A stretch of DNA of 64,000 nt from Streptomyces hydrogenans (GTDB taxonomy: Bacteria > Actinomycetota > Actinomycetes > Streptomycetales > Streptomycetaceae): the NCBI RefSeq assembly GCF_014656075.1, contig NZ_BNBS01000007.1:1-64000 (forward strand), given 5' to 3'. Shown in pieces: positions 16,590 through 26,527 of the stretch (position 1 is the first letter of the stretch; every line of letters begins with the position of its first letter). The notes under the pieces were generated by a model that ran no database searches, was not told the origin of the DNA, and saw only the letters and a program-made list of their open reading frames with translations. The position numbers and the translations under genes were made by a program.

Positions 16590-17594
16590 ATGAACTCGTA
16601 CGGAAGCTTTCCGGGGGCGCGGCCGCGGCGGCTGCGGACGACGCCCGCCATGCGGCGTATGGTCGCCGAGACCCGGCTGGACCCGGCCGACCTGATCCTG
16701 CCCGCCTTCGTCCGCGAGGGCGTCAGCGAGCCCGTGCCGATCGGCGCGATGCCCGGCGTGGTCCAGCACACGCGGGACACGCTGCGCCGCGCCGCGGTGG
16801 AGGCGCTGGAGGCCGGGGTCTCCGGGATCATGCTCTTCGGTGTGCCGGAGGACGCGAAGAAGGACGGGCTCGGTACGGCCGGGACCGACCCGGACGGCAT
16901 CCTCCAGGTCGCCATCCGCGACGTGCGGGCCGAGGTCGGCGACGAGCTCGTGATCATGTCCGACCTCTGCCTCGACGAGTACACCGACCACGGCCACTGC
17001 GGCGTCCTCGACGAGGACGGGCGCGTCGACAACGACGCCACGCTGGAGCGCTACGCCGAGATGGCCCAGGTCCAGGCCGACGCCGGCGTCCACGTCGTCG
17101 GCCCCTCCGGGATGATGGACGGCCAGGTCGGCGTCGTCCGGGACGCCCTGGACACCATCGGCAAGGAGGACGTGGCGATCCTCGCGTACACCGCGAAGTA
17201 CTCCTCCGCCTTCTACGGCCCCTTCCGCGAGGCCGTGGGCTCGTCGCTCAAGGGCGACCGCAAGACCTACCAGCAGGACCCCGCCAACCTCCGCGAGTCG
17301 ATGCGCGAGCTGGCGCTGGACCTGGAGGAGGGCGCGGACATGGTGATGGTGAAGCCGGCCGGGCCCTACCTGGACGTGCTCGCGAAGGTCGCCGAGGCCG
17401 TGGACGTGCCGGTCGCCGCGTACCAGATCAGCGGTGAGTACGCGATGGTCGAGGCCGCCGCCGAGAAGGGCTGGATCGATCGCGACAAGGCGATCATGGA
17501 AACCCTCACCGGCATCCGCCGGGCCGGGGCCCAGATGATCCTCACCTACTGGGCCACCGAGGCGGCGCGGAAGCTCGGGTCGGCTCGCCGCTGA
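16590..17594 (+). CDS. hemB: Delta-aminolevulinic acid dehydratase (porphobilinogen synthase)
   Basis: A 334-residue HemB that condenses two 5-aminolevulinates into porphobilinogen. The two Schiff-base lysines are Lys203 ([15 protein letters not shown]) and Lys255 ([11 protein letters not shown]). The metal segment reads [15 protein letters not shown], retaining two of the three Cys of the zinc-type enzyme (Cys127, Cys137), with Asp at the third place. The start is ATG at 16590; TAGCCT (16577-16582) lies exactly 7 nt upstream with no Shine-Dalgarno, so a leaderless mRNA separate from rex-hemACD is likely. Confidence 0.96.
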   Translation: MNSYGSFPGARPRRLRTTPAMRRMVAETRLDPADLILPAFVREGVSEPVPIGAMPGVVQHTRDTLRRAAVEALEAGVSGIMLFGVPEDAKKDGLGTAGTDPDGILQVAIRDVRAEVGDELVIMSDLCLDEYTDHGHCGVLDEDGRVDNDATLERYAEMAQVQADAGVHVVGPSGMMDGQVGVVRDALDTIGKEDVAILAYTAKYSSAFYGPFREAVGSSLKGDRKTYQQDPANLRESMRELALDLEEGADMVMVKPAGPYLDVLAKVAEAVDVPVAAYQISGEYAMVEAAAEKGWIDRDKAIMETLTGIRRAGAQMILTYWATEAARKLGSARR

Positions 17595-17652
17595 CCGCCC
17601 GGCGGCGCACCCTGGAGAGGTACCCGACAGGTACCTCCCGGAGGTGGTCCTC

Positions 17653-17928
17653 ATGATGAACACGCTCGTCGGATGGCACGTCGACATGGAGTTCAAGGAG
17701 GAGGGCGACCGGACGCGGGCGGCGGCCATGGTCCGGCTCTCGGACGGCTCCGAGTTCCGGGCCCACGGCACCGCCCACCGGCACCCCTCCGATCCGGAAC
17801 AGCTGAGGGTCGGCGAGGAGATCGCCGGCGCCCGCGCCCTGATGGACCTGGCCTCGCAGCTCCTGCAGAAGGCGCACGCGCAGATCGACGAGGCGTCGGG
17901 GCGGACGTCGTACCCGATCAACCGGTAG
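17653..17928 (+). CDS. DUF1876 (dsRBFC-like) small protein
   Basis: A 91-residue soluble protein with the DUF1876 pattern (WHVDMEFKEEGDRTRAAAMV ... GTAHRHPSDPE ... GEEIAGARAL), a family resembling M. tuberculosis Rv2632c and thought to fold like a double-stranded-RNA-binding domain; the function is unknown. GGAGG (17640-17644) is 8 nt before the ATG at 17653; a second ATG follows directly. Two GGTACC palindromes 11 nt apart (17620-17636) lie just upstream and could be a regulatory site. Confidence 0.85.
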   Translation: MMNTLVGWHVDMEFKEEGDRTRAAAMVRLSDGSEFRAHGTAHRHPSDPEQLRVGEEIAGARALMDLASQLLQKAHAQIDEASGRTSYPINR

Positions 17929-17946
17929 CGGTCGACCAGCGGTCGA

Positions 17947-17995
17947 CCGGGCACCACCGGGCCCCGCGGGGGCCCGCGCCGGGCCTGGTGCCCGG
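17947..17995. terminator. Terminator between convergent DUF1876 and DUF4232 genes
   Basis: An outer 10-bp stem (17947-17956 with 17986-17995) encloses a further GC-rich inverted repeat, lying between two convergent stop codons. Confidence 0.75.
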
Positions 17996-17996
17996 G

Positions 17997-18710
17997 CTAG
18001 TACTGGAGGGCGTCCGCCAGCTCCCGCTGCCAGTACGAGACGGCGGCGCCGTCGTCCACGTACGTGCCCGTCGGCGCCGGCACCGTCACCATGCTGTCCG
18101 TGGTCAGGTTCACCTTGACCGTGCGGACGGTCATGCCGTGGGTGTCCCCGCCGGGCTCTCCCGTCAGGATCAGGGACGCGTAGGCCGACTCGCCGGGCGT
18201 CAGCGTCACCACGGCCTGCGGCTTGCTCTCCTCCACGATCCTGATGGGCGCCTGGCTCTGGTCGAAGCCGACGAGGGGCGCGCCCACGGCGTCGCAGGGG
18301 CGGTCGCCGACGTTCGTGACGGTCAGTGCCAGGTGGTTGATCGGGCGGCTGACCTTGCTGGCCACGACCTTCACGTCCTTGGCGGTGCAGGGGGTGAGGG
18401 CGGGGGCGGGGTCGTCGCCGTTGCCGCCGTTGCCGCCGTTGTCGGCGGGGGTCGGGGCCGTGGTCTTCTTCGGGGGCTTCGTGGCCGGTGTCGTCGCCGG
18501 GGCGGTGGTCGGCGCCGGGTCCGGGGCGGTCGTCGTCGGTGTGGCCGGCGTGGCCGGCGTGGCCGGCGTGGCGGCGGTGGTCTGCCGGGGCGACGCGGAC
18601 GTCGGGGCCGGCGCCGCGTCCGGGTCGGACGACGACTGGCAGGCCGTGAGGGAGAGGGCCGCGGCCAGGGCGGCGGCGGGCAGGGCCAGGGTGCGGACGG
18701 ACAGGCGCAT
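17997..18710 (-). CDS. DUF4232 secreted lipoprotein
   Basis: A 237-residue exported protein. A signal peptide with lipobox LSLTACQ puts the modified Cys at residue 24. Residues about 30-95 are a Thr/Pro/Ala-rich linker that ends in GGNGGNGDD, and the C-terminal about 135 residues form the DUF4232 domain (CTAKDVKVVASK, TVTNVGDRPCDAVGAPLV) with two cysteines that may form a disulphide. It probably stands tethered on the outer face of the membrane. The function is unknown. It is divergent from the XRE regulator, with a tiny peptide frame between. Confidence 0.87.
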   Translation of the reverse strand: MRLSVRTLALPAAALAAALSLTACQSSSDPDAAPAPTSASPRQTTAATPATPATPATPTTTAPDPAPTTAPATTPATKPPKKTTAPTPADNGGNGGNGDDPAPALTPCTAKDVKVVASKVSRPINHLALTVTNVGDRPCDAVGAPLVGFDQSQAPIRIVEESKPQAVVTLTPGESAYASLILTGEPGGDTHGMTVRTVKVNLTTDSMVTVPAPTGTYVDDGAAVSYWQRELADALQY

Positions 18711-18748
18711 GGTGGTTCCCCCGTGGGTGTGAGAGCGGGCGGCGGCGG

Positions 18749-18838
18749 TCAGCGGCCGTCGAGCAGGGCGAGGACGATCGCGGTGCAGACGATCAGCACC
18801 ATCAGTGCCAGGGCGTCGGTGACGCGGCTGTTCGGCAT
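18749..18838 (-). CDS. Possible 29-residue membrane peptide
   Basis: A short frame starting at ATG 18838 would give a peptide MPNSRVTDALALMVLIVCTA followed by IVLALLDGR: a soluble N-terminus and a single hydrophobic helix. It lies upstream of the DUF4232 lipoprotein on the same strand. No strong ribosome binding site and no family were recognised, so it may not be expressed. Confidence 0.35.
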   Translation of the reverse strand: MPNSRVTDALALMVLIVCTAIVLALLDGR

Positions 18839-18986
18839 GACTCCATGCTGCGAGCCGGTGTGACCCGGTGTCGATCGACACGGGACAATGAGAAACGCTG
18901 GAACGCTTCCACCCCCTGTGACCTGGGGAGACGTATGTCGCCCGGAACGCGTTCCTGGGACGCCGGCCAGTGATGGGGAGCGACGG

Positions 18987-20231
18987 ATGGACACGGGGGA
19001 CCGGCTCGCCGGGCTGCTGCGGGGGCTGAAGGAGCGCTCGGGGCTGAGTTACGGGGCGCTCGCCAAGCGGCTCCACGTCAGCACCTCCACCCTCCACCGG
19101 TACTGCAACGGCGACGCCGTCCCGACCGACTTCGCCCCCGTGGAACGGCTCGGCCGTCTGTGCGGGGCCACCCGCGAGGAGCTCGTCGAGCTGCACCGCG
19201 CCTGGATCGTCGCGGACGAGACCCGGGGGCGGAGCGGCGAGGCGGCCGGCGCGTCGGCGGGGGAGTCCGTGCGGGAACCCGTGCGGGGGACCGGGCCGGA
19301 GCCTGCCCGGGAGTCCGTGGGGGAGGCGGCTGGGGCGGCGGTGGGAAGCGCCGCGGGGTCGTCCGCGGAGGAGTCGGCGGGGGCTGTCGGGTTCGTCGGG
19401 TCGGGCGCGTTCGACGGTTCCGGTTCCGAGGAGGTCGGCGAGCCCGTCGTCGTGGTGAGGGGCCCGGACGTCCCGGCGGCCGCCCGGAGCTCGTGGGGGC
19501 GGTTCCGATGGGCGCTCGCCGCCGTGGCCGTCGTGGCGCTCGCCGTGCCCGTGGCCTATCTCGTGGGGCGGGACGGCGAGAAGGAACCGCCGCGCGAAGG
19601 CTCCGGCGGGGCCGCGGCGCCCGCTCCGCTGAACGCCGGCATCAGCTCGTACAACTGGGCCGAACCCTGCGGGCAGTACTACGTCCTCGACCAGAAGCCG
19701 CAGCACGTGCCGCCGCCCCCGCCGCAGGACTCCCGGCCGTGGGCCCGCGCGCTCGGCGGGATCGACGGCGGGCACATGCAGCTCCAGGTCACCGTCACCG
19801 GCCGGACCCGGGAACCGGTCGTGCTGTCGCGGCTGCGGGTCCGGGTCGTCGAGCGGGACCGGCCGCCGACCCGGTACGCGTACTCGATGGGCGACGGCTG
19901 CGGCAGCGGGATCACCCCGCAGACCTTCGACGTCGACCTCGACGCGCCCCGGCCCTACGTGAAGGCGGTCGCCGGACAGGACGGGGACCGGGTCGTGCCG
20001 GCGAAGGACTTCCCGTACCAGGTCGCCACCGGCGACGCGGAGGTCCTCAACCTCGACGTCCACACCGAGGAGCACGCCGTCGCCTGGTACCTGGAGCTGG
20101 AGTGGAGCACCGGGGACCGGAAGGGGACCCTTCGGATCGACGACGGCGGGCAGCCGTTCCGCGTCCACGCCATCGAGGGGCGCCCGGTCTACGGCTACTG
20201 GCCCGACAAGGGCGAGTGGGTCGCGCAGTGA
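18987..20231 (+). CDS. Membrane-tethered XRE-family regulator with an extracytoplasmic domain
   Basis: A 414-residue one-component regulator. Residues 5-75 are an XRE-type HTH (GLKERSGLSYGALAKRLHVS, STSTLHRYCNGD). Residues about 80-165 are a Gly/Ala/Glu-rich linker, 174-194 a single transmembrane helix (ALAAVAVVALAVPVAYLVG), and about 205-414 an exported domain with Cys-containing WAEPCGQYYVLDQ and GDGCGSGITPQTF. This layout suggests sensing outside and DNA binding inside, as in CadC-like proteins. ATG at 18987 has GGGGAG 6 nt upstream; an ATG 99 nt earlier would add an unlikely tail. The target genes are unknown; the divergent DUF4232 gene is a candidate. Confidence 0.82.
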   Translation: MDTGDRLAGLLRGLKERSGLSYGALAKRLHVSTSTLHRYCNGDAVPTDFAPVERLGRLCGATREELVELHRAWIVADETRGRSGEAAGASAGESVREPVRGTGPEPARESVGEAAGAAVGSAAGSSAEESAGAVGFVGSGAFDGSGSEEVGEPVVVVRGPDVPAAARSSWGRFRWALAAVAVVALAVPVAYLVGRDGEKEPPREGSGGAAAPAPLNAGISSYNWAEPCGQYYVLDQKPQHVPPPPPQDSRPWARALGGIDGGHMQLQVTVTGRTREPVVLSRLRVRVVERDRPPTRYAYSMGDGCGSGITPQTFDVDLDAPRPYVKAVAGQDGDRVVPAKDFPYQVATGDAEVLNLDVHTEEHAVAWYLELEWSTGDRKGTLRIDDGGQPFRVHAIEGRPVYGYWPDKGEWVAQ

Positions 20232-20250
20232 ACCACCCGCCCCGGCGGCG

Positions 20251-22014
20251 TCAGAGACGCTCGGGCGTCCGGATGCCCAGCAGCGCCATGCCCTGCTGGA
20301 GCGTGCGGGCCGTCAGGTCGCACAGGAAGAGGCGGTTCTCCACCTGCGCCGGGGTGTCCGCCTTGAGGACGGGGCACTCCGAGTAGAACGTCGTGTACAG
20401 CGAGGCCACCTGGTACAGGTACGCGGCCAGCTTGTGCGGCGCGTACTCCGCGGCGGTCTCCTCGACGGCCTCGCCGAAGCCGTCCAGGTGCAGGCCGAGG
20501 GCCCGCTCGGACGGCGCCAGCTCCAGCTCCGGGTGGGCGACCGGCTTCGCGTCCCCGGCCTTCCGCAGGATCGACTGGATACGGGCGTACGCGTACTGGA
20601 GGTACACGGACGTGTCGCCGTTGAGCGAGACCATCTGGTCCAGGTCGAACTTGTAGTCACGGGCCGCCGACGTCGACAGGTCCGCGTACTTCACCGCGCC
20701 GATGCCCACCTGGGCGCCCCGCTCGGCGATCTCCTGCTCCGTGAGGTCCTGGGCCTTCTCGCGGACCACGGCCGAGGCACGGTCGATCGCCTCGTCCAGC
20801 AGGTCCACCAGCCGGACCGTCTCGCCCTCACGGGTCTTGAAGGGCTTGCCGTCCTTGCCGAGGACCGTGCCGAAGGCCAGCTGGACGGCCTTCACCTCGT
20901 CGTTCAGCCAGCCGGCCCGGCGGGCCGTCTCGAAGACCATCTTGAAGTGCAGCGACTGGCGGGCGTCCACCACGTACAGCAGCGTCGACGCCTTCAGGTT
21001 GCCCACCCGGTCGCGGATGGCGGACAGGTCCGTCGCCGCGTAGCCGAAGCCGCCGTCGGACTTCTGGACGATCAGCGGGACCGGGTTGCCGTCCGGGCCC
21101 TTGACGTCGTCGAAGAAGACGCACAGCGCGCCCTCGGAGCGGACCGCGACGCCCGACTCCTCCAGGATCCGGCACGTCTCCAGGAGCATGTCGTTGTAGC
21201 CGGACTCCCCGACGACGTCGGGGTCGCGGATGTCCATGTCGAGCTTGTCGAAGACCGAGTAGAAGTAGATCTTCGACTCGTCCACGAACCGCTGCCACAG
21301 GGCGAGGGTCTCCTCGTCACCGGCCTGGAGGTCCACCACGCGGGCGCGTGCCCGGGTCTTGAACTCCTCGTCGGCGTCGAAGAGCGCGCGGGACGCCTTG
21401 TACAGCCGGTTCAGGTTCGACATGGCCTCCTCGCCGGAGACCTCCGCGCCCTCGGCCTTGTGGTCCAGCTCGTGCGGGTGCTCGATCAGGTACTGGATGA
21501 GCATGCCGAACTGGGTGCCCCAGTCGCCGATGTGGTGCCGGCGGACCACGGTCTCGCCCGTGAACTCCAGGATCTCCACCATCGCCGCGCCGATCACCGC
21601 GGAGCGGAGGTGGCCGACGTGCATCTCCTTCGCCACGTTCGGCTGCGCGTAGTCGATGACCGTGGTGCCCGCCGCCTCGTTCAGCGGCACGCCGAGGCGC
21701 GCGTCGGCGGCACGGGCCGCCAGCGTCTCCACGATGGCCGCGTCCGACACGGTGATGTTGAGGAAGCCGGGGCCGGAGACCTCGATCTCCTTCAGCACGT
21801 CGTTCGCCGGGATGGACTCGACGACCTTCGTGGCCAGCTCGCGCGGATTGCCCTTGAGCCGCTTGGCCAGCGCCAGGATGCCGTTGGCCTGGAAGTCGGC
21901 CCGGTCGCTTCGTCGGAGCAGCGGGTCGGCGGATCCGGCCTCCGGCAGGGCTGCCGAGAGACCTTCCGCGAGGCGCTGCTGCACGGTCGAGGCGAGGGAA
22001 GGGACCGAGGCCAT
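20251..22014 (-). CDS. argS: Arginyl-tRNA synthetase
   Basis: A 587-residue class I aminoacyl-tRNA synthetase that charges tRNA(Arg). The N-terminal Add-1 domain (residues 1-110) recognises the tRNA D-loop; HVGHLRSA (132-139) is the HIGH motif; the anticodon-binding DALR domain closes the protein ([20 protein letters not shown]). The KMSK loop is replaced by KDGKPFKTR, as in many ArgRS enzymes. The start is ATG at 22014, behind GGAACGGAAG; an upstream ATG would add 34 non-conserved residues. It converges with the XRE gene 19 nt away and is divergent from lysS, sharing a 245-nt control region. Confidence 0.97.
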   Translation of the reverse strand: MASVPSLASTVQQRLAEGLSAALPEAGSADPLLRRSDRADFQANGILALAKRLKGNPRELATKVVESIPANDVLKEIEVSGPGFLNITVSDAAIVETLAARAADARLGVPLNEAAGTTVIDYAQPNVAKEMHVGHLRSAVIGAAMVEILEFTGETVVRRHHIGDWGTQFGMLIQYLIEHPHELDHKAEGAEVSGEEAMSNLNRLYKASRALFDADEEFKTRARARVVDLQAGDEETLALWQRFVDESKIYFYSVFDKLDMDIRDPDVVGESGYNDMLLETCRILEESGVAVRSEGALCVFFDDVKGPDGNPVPLIVQKSDGGFGYAATDLSAIRDRVGNLKASTLLYVVDARQSLHFKMVFETARRAGWLNDEVKAVQLAFGTVLGKDGKPFKTREGETVRLVDLLDEAIDRASAVVREKAQDLTEQEIAERGAQVGIGAVKYADLSTSAARDYKFDLDQMVSLNGDTSVYLQYAYARIQSILRKAGDAKPVAHPELELAPSERALGLHLDGFGEAVEETAAEYAPHKLAAYLYQVASLYTTFYSECPVLKADTPAQVENRLFLCDLTARTLQQGMALLGIRTPERL

Positions 22015-22259
22015 GAGCTTCCGTTCCTGTTGTGTCGTGTCCGGGCGTTCCGGTGGTCTATTTCGCTTGTCAAGTGTCCCATGGGTGGGCAACGTGTTTT
22101 CCCCGCCTGTGGACAAGCCGTCGCCGAGGGTGGCCGAGGAGAATCCCGCCTGTGGACAACCTCGGAGCGCCCGGTTCCGTCTGGGACAATGACTGGCGTA
22201 GGGCTTTGAAGGCTCCGGGGGATTTCCCGCAAGGATCTGGAAAGAAGGACGTACCGACC

Positions 22260-23981
22260 GTGGCTCAGAGCAGCACCGAGACCGACTGGGTCTCCCGTTT
22301 CGCGGACGAGGTCATCACCGAGTCGGAGCGACGTGCGCCTGGCAAACCGGTGGTCGTCGCCTCCGGCCTCTCCCCCTCCGGCCCGATCCACCTCGGCAAC
22401 CTCCGCGAGGTCATGACCCCGCACCTGGTCGCCGACGAGATCCGCCGCCGCGGACACACCGTCCGCCACCTCATCTCGTGGGACGACTACGACCGCTACC
22501 GCAAGGTGCCGAACGGCATCGAGGGCATCGACGAGTCCTGGGCCGAGCACATCGGCAAGCCCCTGACCTCCGTCCCCGCCCCGGCCGGCTCGCCCCACGC
22601 CAACTGGGCCGAGCACTTCAAGGCCGCCATGGTCGAGGCGCTGGCCGAGCTGGGCGTCGAGTACGACCCGATCAGCCAGACCGAGCAGTACACCTCCGGC
22701 GTCTACCGCGAGCAGATCCTGCACGCCATGCGCCGCCGCGGTGACATCGACGCCATCCTCGACCAGTACCGGACGAAGAAGGCCCCCAAGAAGCAGTCCC
22801 AGAAGCCGGTCGACGAGGCCGAGCTGGAGGCCGCCGAGGGCTCCGGCGCGGCCGGTGAGGACGACGGCTCCGGCGGCGGCGCCGGGTACTTCCCGTACAA
22901 GCCCTACTGCGGGCAGTGCGAGAAGGACCTGACCACCGTCACCTCCTATGACGACGAGACCACCGAGCTGAGCTACACCTGCTCCGCCTGCGGCTTCGCC
23001 GAGACCGTCAAGCTCAGCGAGTTCAACCGCGGCAAGCTGGTGTGGAAGGTCGACTGGCCCATGCGCTGGGCCTACGAGGGCGTCATCTTCGAGCCCTCCG
23101 GCGTCGACCACTCCTCCCCGGGCTCGTCCTTCCAGGTCGGCGGCCAGATCGTCACGCTCTTCGACGGCGTCCAGCCCATCGGCCCCATGTACGCCTTCGT
23201 CGGCATCAGCGGCATGGCCAAGATGTCCTCCTCGAAGGGCGGCGTGCCCACCGCGGCCGACGCGCTGGAGATCATGGAGCCGCAGCTGCTCCGCTGGCTC
23301 TACGCCCGCCGCAAGCCCAACCAGTCCTTCAAGATCGCCTTCGACCAGGAGATCCAGCGGCTGTACGACGAGTGGGACAAGCTGGAGGCCAAGGTCGCCG
23401 ACGGCACCGTGCTGCCCGCCGACGCCGCCGCCCACGCGCGTGCCGCCCGTACCGCGGCCGGCGAGCTGCCGCGCACCCCGCGCCCGCTGCCGTACCGCAC
23501 GCTGGCCTCGGTCGCCGACATCACCGCCGGCCACGACGAGCAGACCCTCCGGATCCTCACCGACCTCGACCCGGAGTCCCCGGTCACCTCGCTGGACGAG
23601 GTCCGGCCGCGCCTCGACCGCGCCGAGAACTGGATCACCACCCAGGTCCCGGCCGACCAGCGCACCATCGTCCGCGAGGAGCCCGACACCGAGCTCCTCG
23701 GCACCCTGGACGACGAGGGCCGCGAGTCCCTGCGCCTCCTCCTGGAGGGCCTGGACAGCCACTGGTCCCTCGACGGCCTGACCACGCTGGTCTACGGCGT
23801 CCCGAAGGTCATGGCCGGGCTCACCCCCGAGGCGAAGCCCACGCCCGAGCTGAAGGTCGCCCAGCGCTCCTTCTTCGCCCTCCTCTACAAGCTCCTGGTG
23901 AGCCGCGAGACGGGCCCCCGCCTGCCCACCCTGCTCCTCGCCGTGGGCGCGGACCGGGTGCGCAAGCTGCTCGGCGCCTGA
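22260..23981 (+). CDS. lysS: Class I lysyl-tRNA synthetase
   Basis: A 573-residue class I LysRS, the archaeal-type enzyme found in streptomycetes rather than the class II form. The signature [12 protein letters not shown] (HIGH equivalent, 44-47) and KMSSSKG (321-327) are present, and a CxxC...CxxC zinc ribbon ([17 protein letters not shown]) sits around residues 218-246. A Glu/Ala/Gly-rich insertion precedes the ribbon. The likely start is GTG at 22260 with GAAGGA 10 nt upstream. It is divergent from argS. No T-box leader was seen in the 245-nt intergenic region. Confidence 0.96.
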   Translation: MAQSSTETDWVSRFADEVITESERRAPGKPVVVASGLSPSGPIHLGNLREVMTPHLVADEIRRRGHTVRHLISWDDYDRYRKVPNGIEGIDESWAEHIGKPLTSVPAPAGSPHANWAEHFKAAMVEALAELGVEYDPISQTEQYTSGVYREQILHAMRRRGDIDAILDQYRTKKAPKKQSQKPVDEAELEAAEGSGAAGEDDGSGGGAGYFPYKPYCGQCEKDLTTVTSYDDETTELSYTCSACGFAETVKLSEFNRGKLVWKVDWPMRWAYEGVIFEPSGVDHSSPGSSFQVGGQIVTLFDGVQPIGPMYAFVGISGMAKMSSSKGGVPTAADALEIMEPQLLRWLYARRKPNQSFKIAFDQEIQRLYDEWDKLEAKVADGTVLPADAAAHARAARTAAGELPRTPRPLPYRTLASVADITAGHDEQTLRILTDLDPESPVTSLDEVRPRLDRAENWITTQVPADQRTIVREEPDTELLGTLDDEGRESLRLLLEGLDSHWSLDGLTTLVYGVPKVMAGLTPEAKPTPELKVAQRSFFALLYKLLVSRETGPRLPTLLLAVGADRVRKLLGA

Positions 23982-23990
23982 CCGACGCGC

Positions 23991-24024
23991 GAAGGGCCGC
24001 TCCCGTGACCGGGGGCGGCCCTTC
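23991..24024. terminator. Bidirectional terminator downstream of lysS
   Basis: A 14-bp stem (23991-24004 with 24011-24024, one G-T pair) with a 6-nt loop between lysS and the convergent DUF2637 gene. Confidence 0.85.
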
Positions 24025-24088
24025 GGCGTGTGTGTGCGGTGCGGGCGGGTCGGAACGGTCCGTCAGGAGGGTCCGTCGGGACGAGCCG

Positions 24089-25492
24089 TCAGGAGGGGTC
24101 GTACTCCTGCATCTCCTCGCGGACGCGCTCCTGCACCTCGGGGGTGACCAGCTGGAGGAGGTCCGACTGGGGCTCCGGGAGCTGCTGGAGGCCGTACGCC
24201 TCCGCCACCAGCTGGTCCAGCTCGAACGGGGTCGGGAAGCGCCCGTACTCCTGCACGAAGCCGTACGTCATCTTGTAGGCGATCTCCCGGAACTCCTCCA
24301 TCTGCGGGTCCGGCTCCTGGCTGGGGTCGGGCTGCTGGAGCACGCCGAACAGCTCGGGACCCGACTGCTCGGGCTCCACCGGGTGGGCGTCCCCGGGGAT
24401 GGCCTCCGCGGCGTTCTCCTCCGCCTGCGCGGTGTACGTGCCGCCGTACCCGTCCGGGGCGAGGTGCGGGGTGTCGAACCAGGGGCTCTCGTGGTTCGGC
24501 TGGGCCTGCTGGGGGACGGGGGCCGGGTCCTGGGGGGCCTGAGCGGGCTGAGGGGCCTGCGCGGTCTGTGGGGCCTGAGAGGGCTCCTGGGCCTGCGCTT
24601 GGGCCTGCGCCTGGGCCGGCGGGGCCGGGGCGGGCTCCTGGGCCTGTTCCTGGGGCTGTGCCTGGGCCTGTGCCTGGACCAGCTCCTGCGTCTGGGCCGG
24701 GACCTGGGGGGCGACCGCGTGCGGGGCCGGGCCGGACACCAGGGCCGGGTTCCTGAGCGGGGTCACGACCGGGACCGGGACCGGGTTCGGCGGGAGCAGC
24801 ACCGGGTCGATGCCCGCCGCCGCCAGGCCCGCCGGGGCCGTCTCCGCGAGCGGGACGCCGTACCGGGCGAGACGGAGCGGCATCAGCGCCTCCACGGGGG
24901 CCTTGCGCCGCCAGCCGCGCCCGAAGCGGGCCTGGAGCCGGGCCTGGTAGATCAGCCGCTCCTGCTCCAGCTTGATCACCTGGTCGTACGAGCGCAGCTC
25001 CCACAGCTTCATCCGTCGCCACAGCCGGAACGTCGGCACCGGCGACAGCAGCCAGCGGGTCAGCCGCACGCCCTCCATGTGCTTGTCCGCGGTGATGTCC
25101 GCGATCCGGCCCACCGCGTGCCGCGCCGCCTCGACCGCCACCACGAACAGCACCGGGATGACCGCGTGCATGCCCACGCCCAGCGGGTCCGGCCACGCGG
25201 CCGCGCCGTTGAACGCGATGGTCGCCGCCGTCAGGATCCACGCCGTCTGCCGCAGCAGCGGGAACGGGATCCGCAGCCACGTCAGCAGCAGGTCCAGTGC
25301 GAGCAGCACACAGATGCCCGCGTCGATGCCGATCGGGAAGAAGTACGAGAACGTACCGAAGCCCTTGTGTACGGCAAGCTCGCGCACGGCCGCGTACGAA
25401 CCCGCGAAACCGATCCCCGCGATGATCACCGCGCCGCCGATGACGAGCCCGATGAGTATGCGGTGTGTGCGTGTCAGCTCCATCGCGGCCAC
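24089..25492 (-). CDS. DUF2637 multi-pass membrane protein with a Gln/Ala-rich cytoplasmic tail
   Basis: A 467-residue protein. The first about 120 residues contain four hydrophobic helices (LIGLVIGGAVIIAGIGFAGS; FPIGIDAGICVLLALDLLLT; others) matching DUF2637, a family found in Streptomyces cores and in some integrative elements. The rest is predicted cytoplasmic: a basic stretch, then about 130 residues rich in Gln, Ala and Pro (repeated QAQAQ), then a helical acidic end. The GTG at 25492 lies 7 nt after GGGAGGGG and is preferred to the ATG 9 nt later, which is too far from it. The function is unknown. Confidence 0.78.
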   Translation of the reverse strand: MAAMELTRTHRILIGLVIGGAVIIAGIGFAGSYAAVRELAVHKGFGTFSYFFPIGIDAGICVLLALDLLLTWLRIPFPLLRQTAWILTAATIAFNGAAAWPDPLGVGMHAVIPVLFVVAVEAARHAVGRIADITADKHMEGVRLTRWLLSPVPTFRLWRRMKLWELRSYDQVIKLEQERLIYQARLQARFGRGWRRKAPVEALMPLRLARYGVPLAETAPAGLAAAGIDPVLLPPNPVPVPVVTPLRNPALVSGPAPHAVAPQVPAQTQELVQAQAQAQPQEQAQEPAPAPPAQAQAQAQAQEPSQAPQTAQAPQPAQAPQDPAPVPQQAQPNHESPWFDTPHLAPDGYGGTYTAQAEENAAEAIPGDAHPVEPEQSGPELFGVLQQPDPSQEPDPQMEEFREIAYKMTYGFVQEYGRFPTPFELDQLVAEAYGLQQLPEPQSDLLQLVTPEVQERVREEMQEYDPS

Positions 25493-25663
25493 CCGCGATC
25501 CCCTCCCGTGATTCGACGTCTCGCGGGCCCCAGAGTGGCACACGTGAGCGAAGCCCGGCCCCCTGGGGAGGGACGGGCTCCGCTCGGACATGCCTGTCTG
25601 TGTTGATTTGTGTCACTACCCGTGCGGTCGACGGGGGTTGGCCGGACCGCTCGACGGGTACGC

Positions 25664-26404
25664 CTACTTGTTCGCGGCGGCCACCGAGGCGACCGCTTCC
25701 TTCGCCGCCTTGGTCGCACCCTCGACGATCGTCTTCGCCCGCGGCACGGGCGCGCCCGCGTACCCGGCGCCGTTGTAGGACAGCAGCACCAGCACGTTGC
25801 CGGAGCGGGCCACGACCGAGGCGTAGGGGAAGTCCTCGCCGGTCTTGTTGACGGTGTAGGTGACGATCTTCGCCTCGTCGCCGACGCCGGCCACCGGCGC
25901 GGTGCTCAGCGTCTTCGCGCCCGCGGTGGCCTGGATCTTGCCGAGCTCCTTGGCGAAGTTCTCCTGGGCGCGCGCCTGGCCGCTGCCGAGGGACACCTCG
26001 GAGTCGTACCGGTAGAACGACACGTCGAGCCAGCGGTACTGCGAGCCCTTGACGCCCTTGTCGTCCAGGCCGTTCCAGGAGCAGCCGCTGCGGTGGGAGA
26101 GGTCCGTGGAGGCCGCCGCCGTGCCGTTCTCGTTCTTCGCCTTCGGCACCAGCGAGGCGGTGGTCTTCGCCGCGATCGCCTTGCACGCCGTGGGCAGCTT
26201 CGCGAACTTCGCCGGCTCGACCGTCGGCGTCGGGGAGGGGGTCGCCGACGCGGTCGCGCTCGCGGTCGCCTTCGCTCCGCCGGCCTCACCGGCCCCGTCC
26301 CCACCGCCGCTGCCCGAGTCCGAGGAGCAGCCGGCGACGACGAGCATCACCGGGACGGCTGCGGCGGCGAGAATGCGGGTGAGTCGCGGAGCTGATCGCT
26401 GCAT
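25664..26404 (-). CDS. DUF3558 lipoprotein
   Basis: A 246-residue exported lipoprotein. The signal peptide ends in lipobox VVAGCSS (Cys at residue 26), then a Gly/Ala/Thr/Pro linker to about residue 62, and a DUF3558 domain with conserved CKAIAAKT and SGCSWNG segments whose two Cys may pair. DUF3558 proteins occur in actinobacteria as surface lipoproteins of unknown role. A second DUF3558 gene lies 123 nt upstream on the same strand, so the two are probably duplicated or co-expressed. Confidence 0.87.
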   Translation of the reverse strand: MQRSAPRLTRILAAAAVPVMLVVAGCSSDSGSGGGDGAGEAGGAKATASATASATPSPTPTVEPAKFAKLPTACKAIAAKTTASLVPKAKNENGTAAASTDLSHRSGCSWNGLDDKGVKGSQYRWLDVSFYRYDSEVSLGSGQARAQENFAKELGKIQATAGAKTLSTAPVAGVGDEAKIVTYTVNKTGEDFPYASVVARSGNVLVLLSYNGAGYAGAPVPRAKTIVEGATKAAKEAVASVAAANK

Positions 26405-26527
26405 GGTTCCTTCAGTCGCTTGTCGTACGGCCGGCGCCGGTCGGCGGCCCTGGCGGCCCTGGGTACGCCGACACGTTACGTGGTCCCCCTGCCGCCCGGG
26501 GGGTCGCGCGGGGCACCGGACGGCCGG

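Noticed and set aside
22015..22259. T-box or other aminoacyl-tRNA-sensing leader between argS and lysS
   Set aside because: No specifier loop, T-box sequence or antiterminator pair is visible.
21792..23762. Minus-strand frame opposite lysS
   Set aside because: Crosses the argS/lysS control region and is Gly/Val/Leu-rich without motifs.
24480..24720. DNA repeat array in the DUF2637 gene
   Set aside because: The pattern is explained by Gln/Ala/Pro-rich coding sequence rather than by a separate DNA element.
23042..25606. Very long plus-strand frame across lysS and DUF2637
   Set aside because: Runs through a terminator and two real genes; Arg/Gly/Pro composition is a shadow of codon bias.
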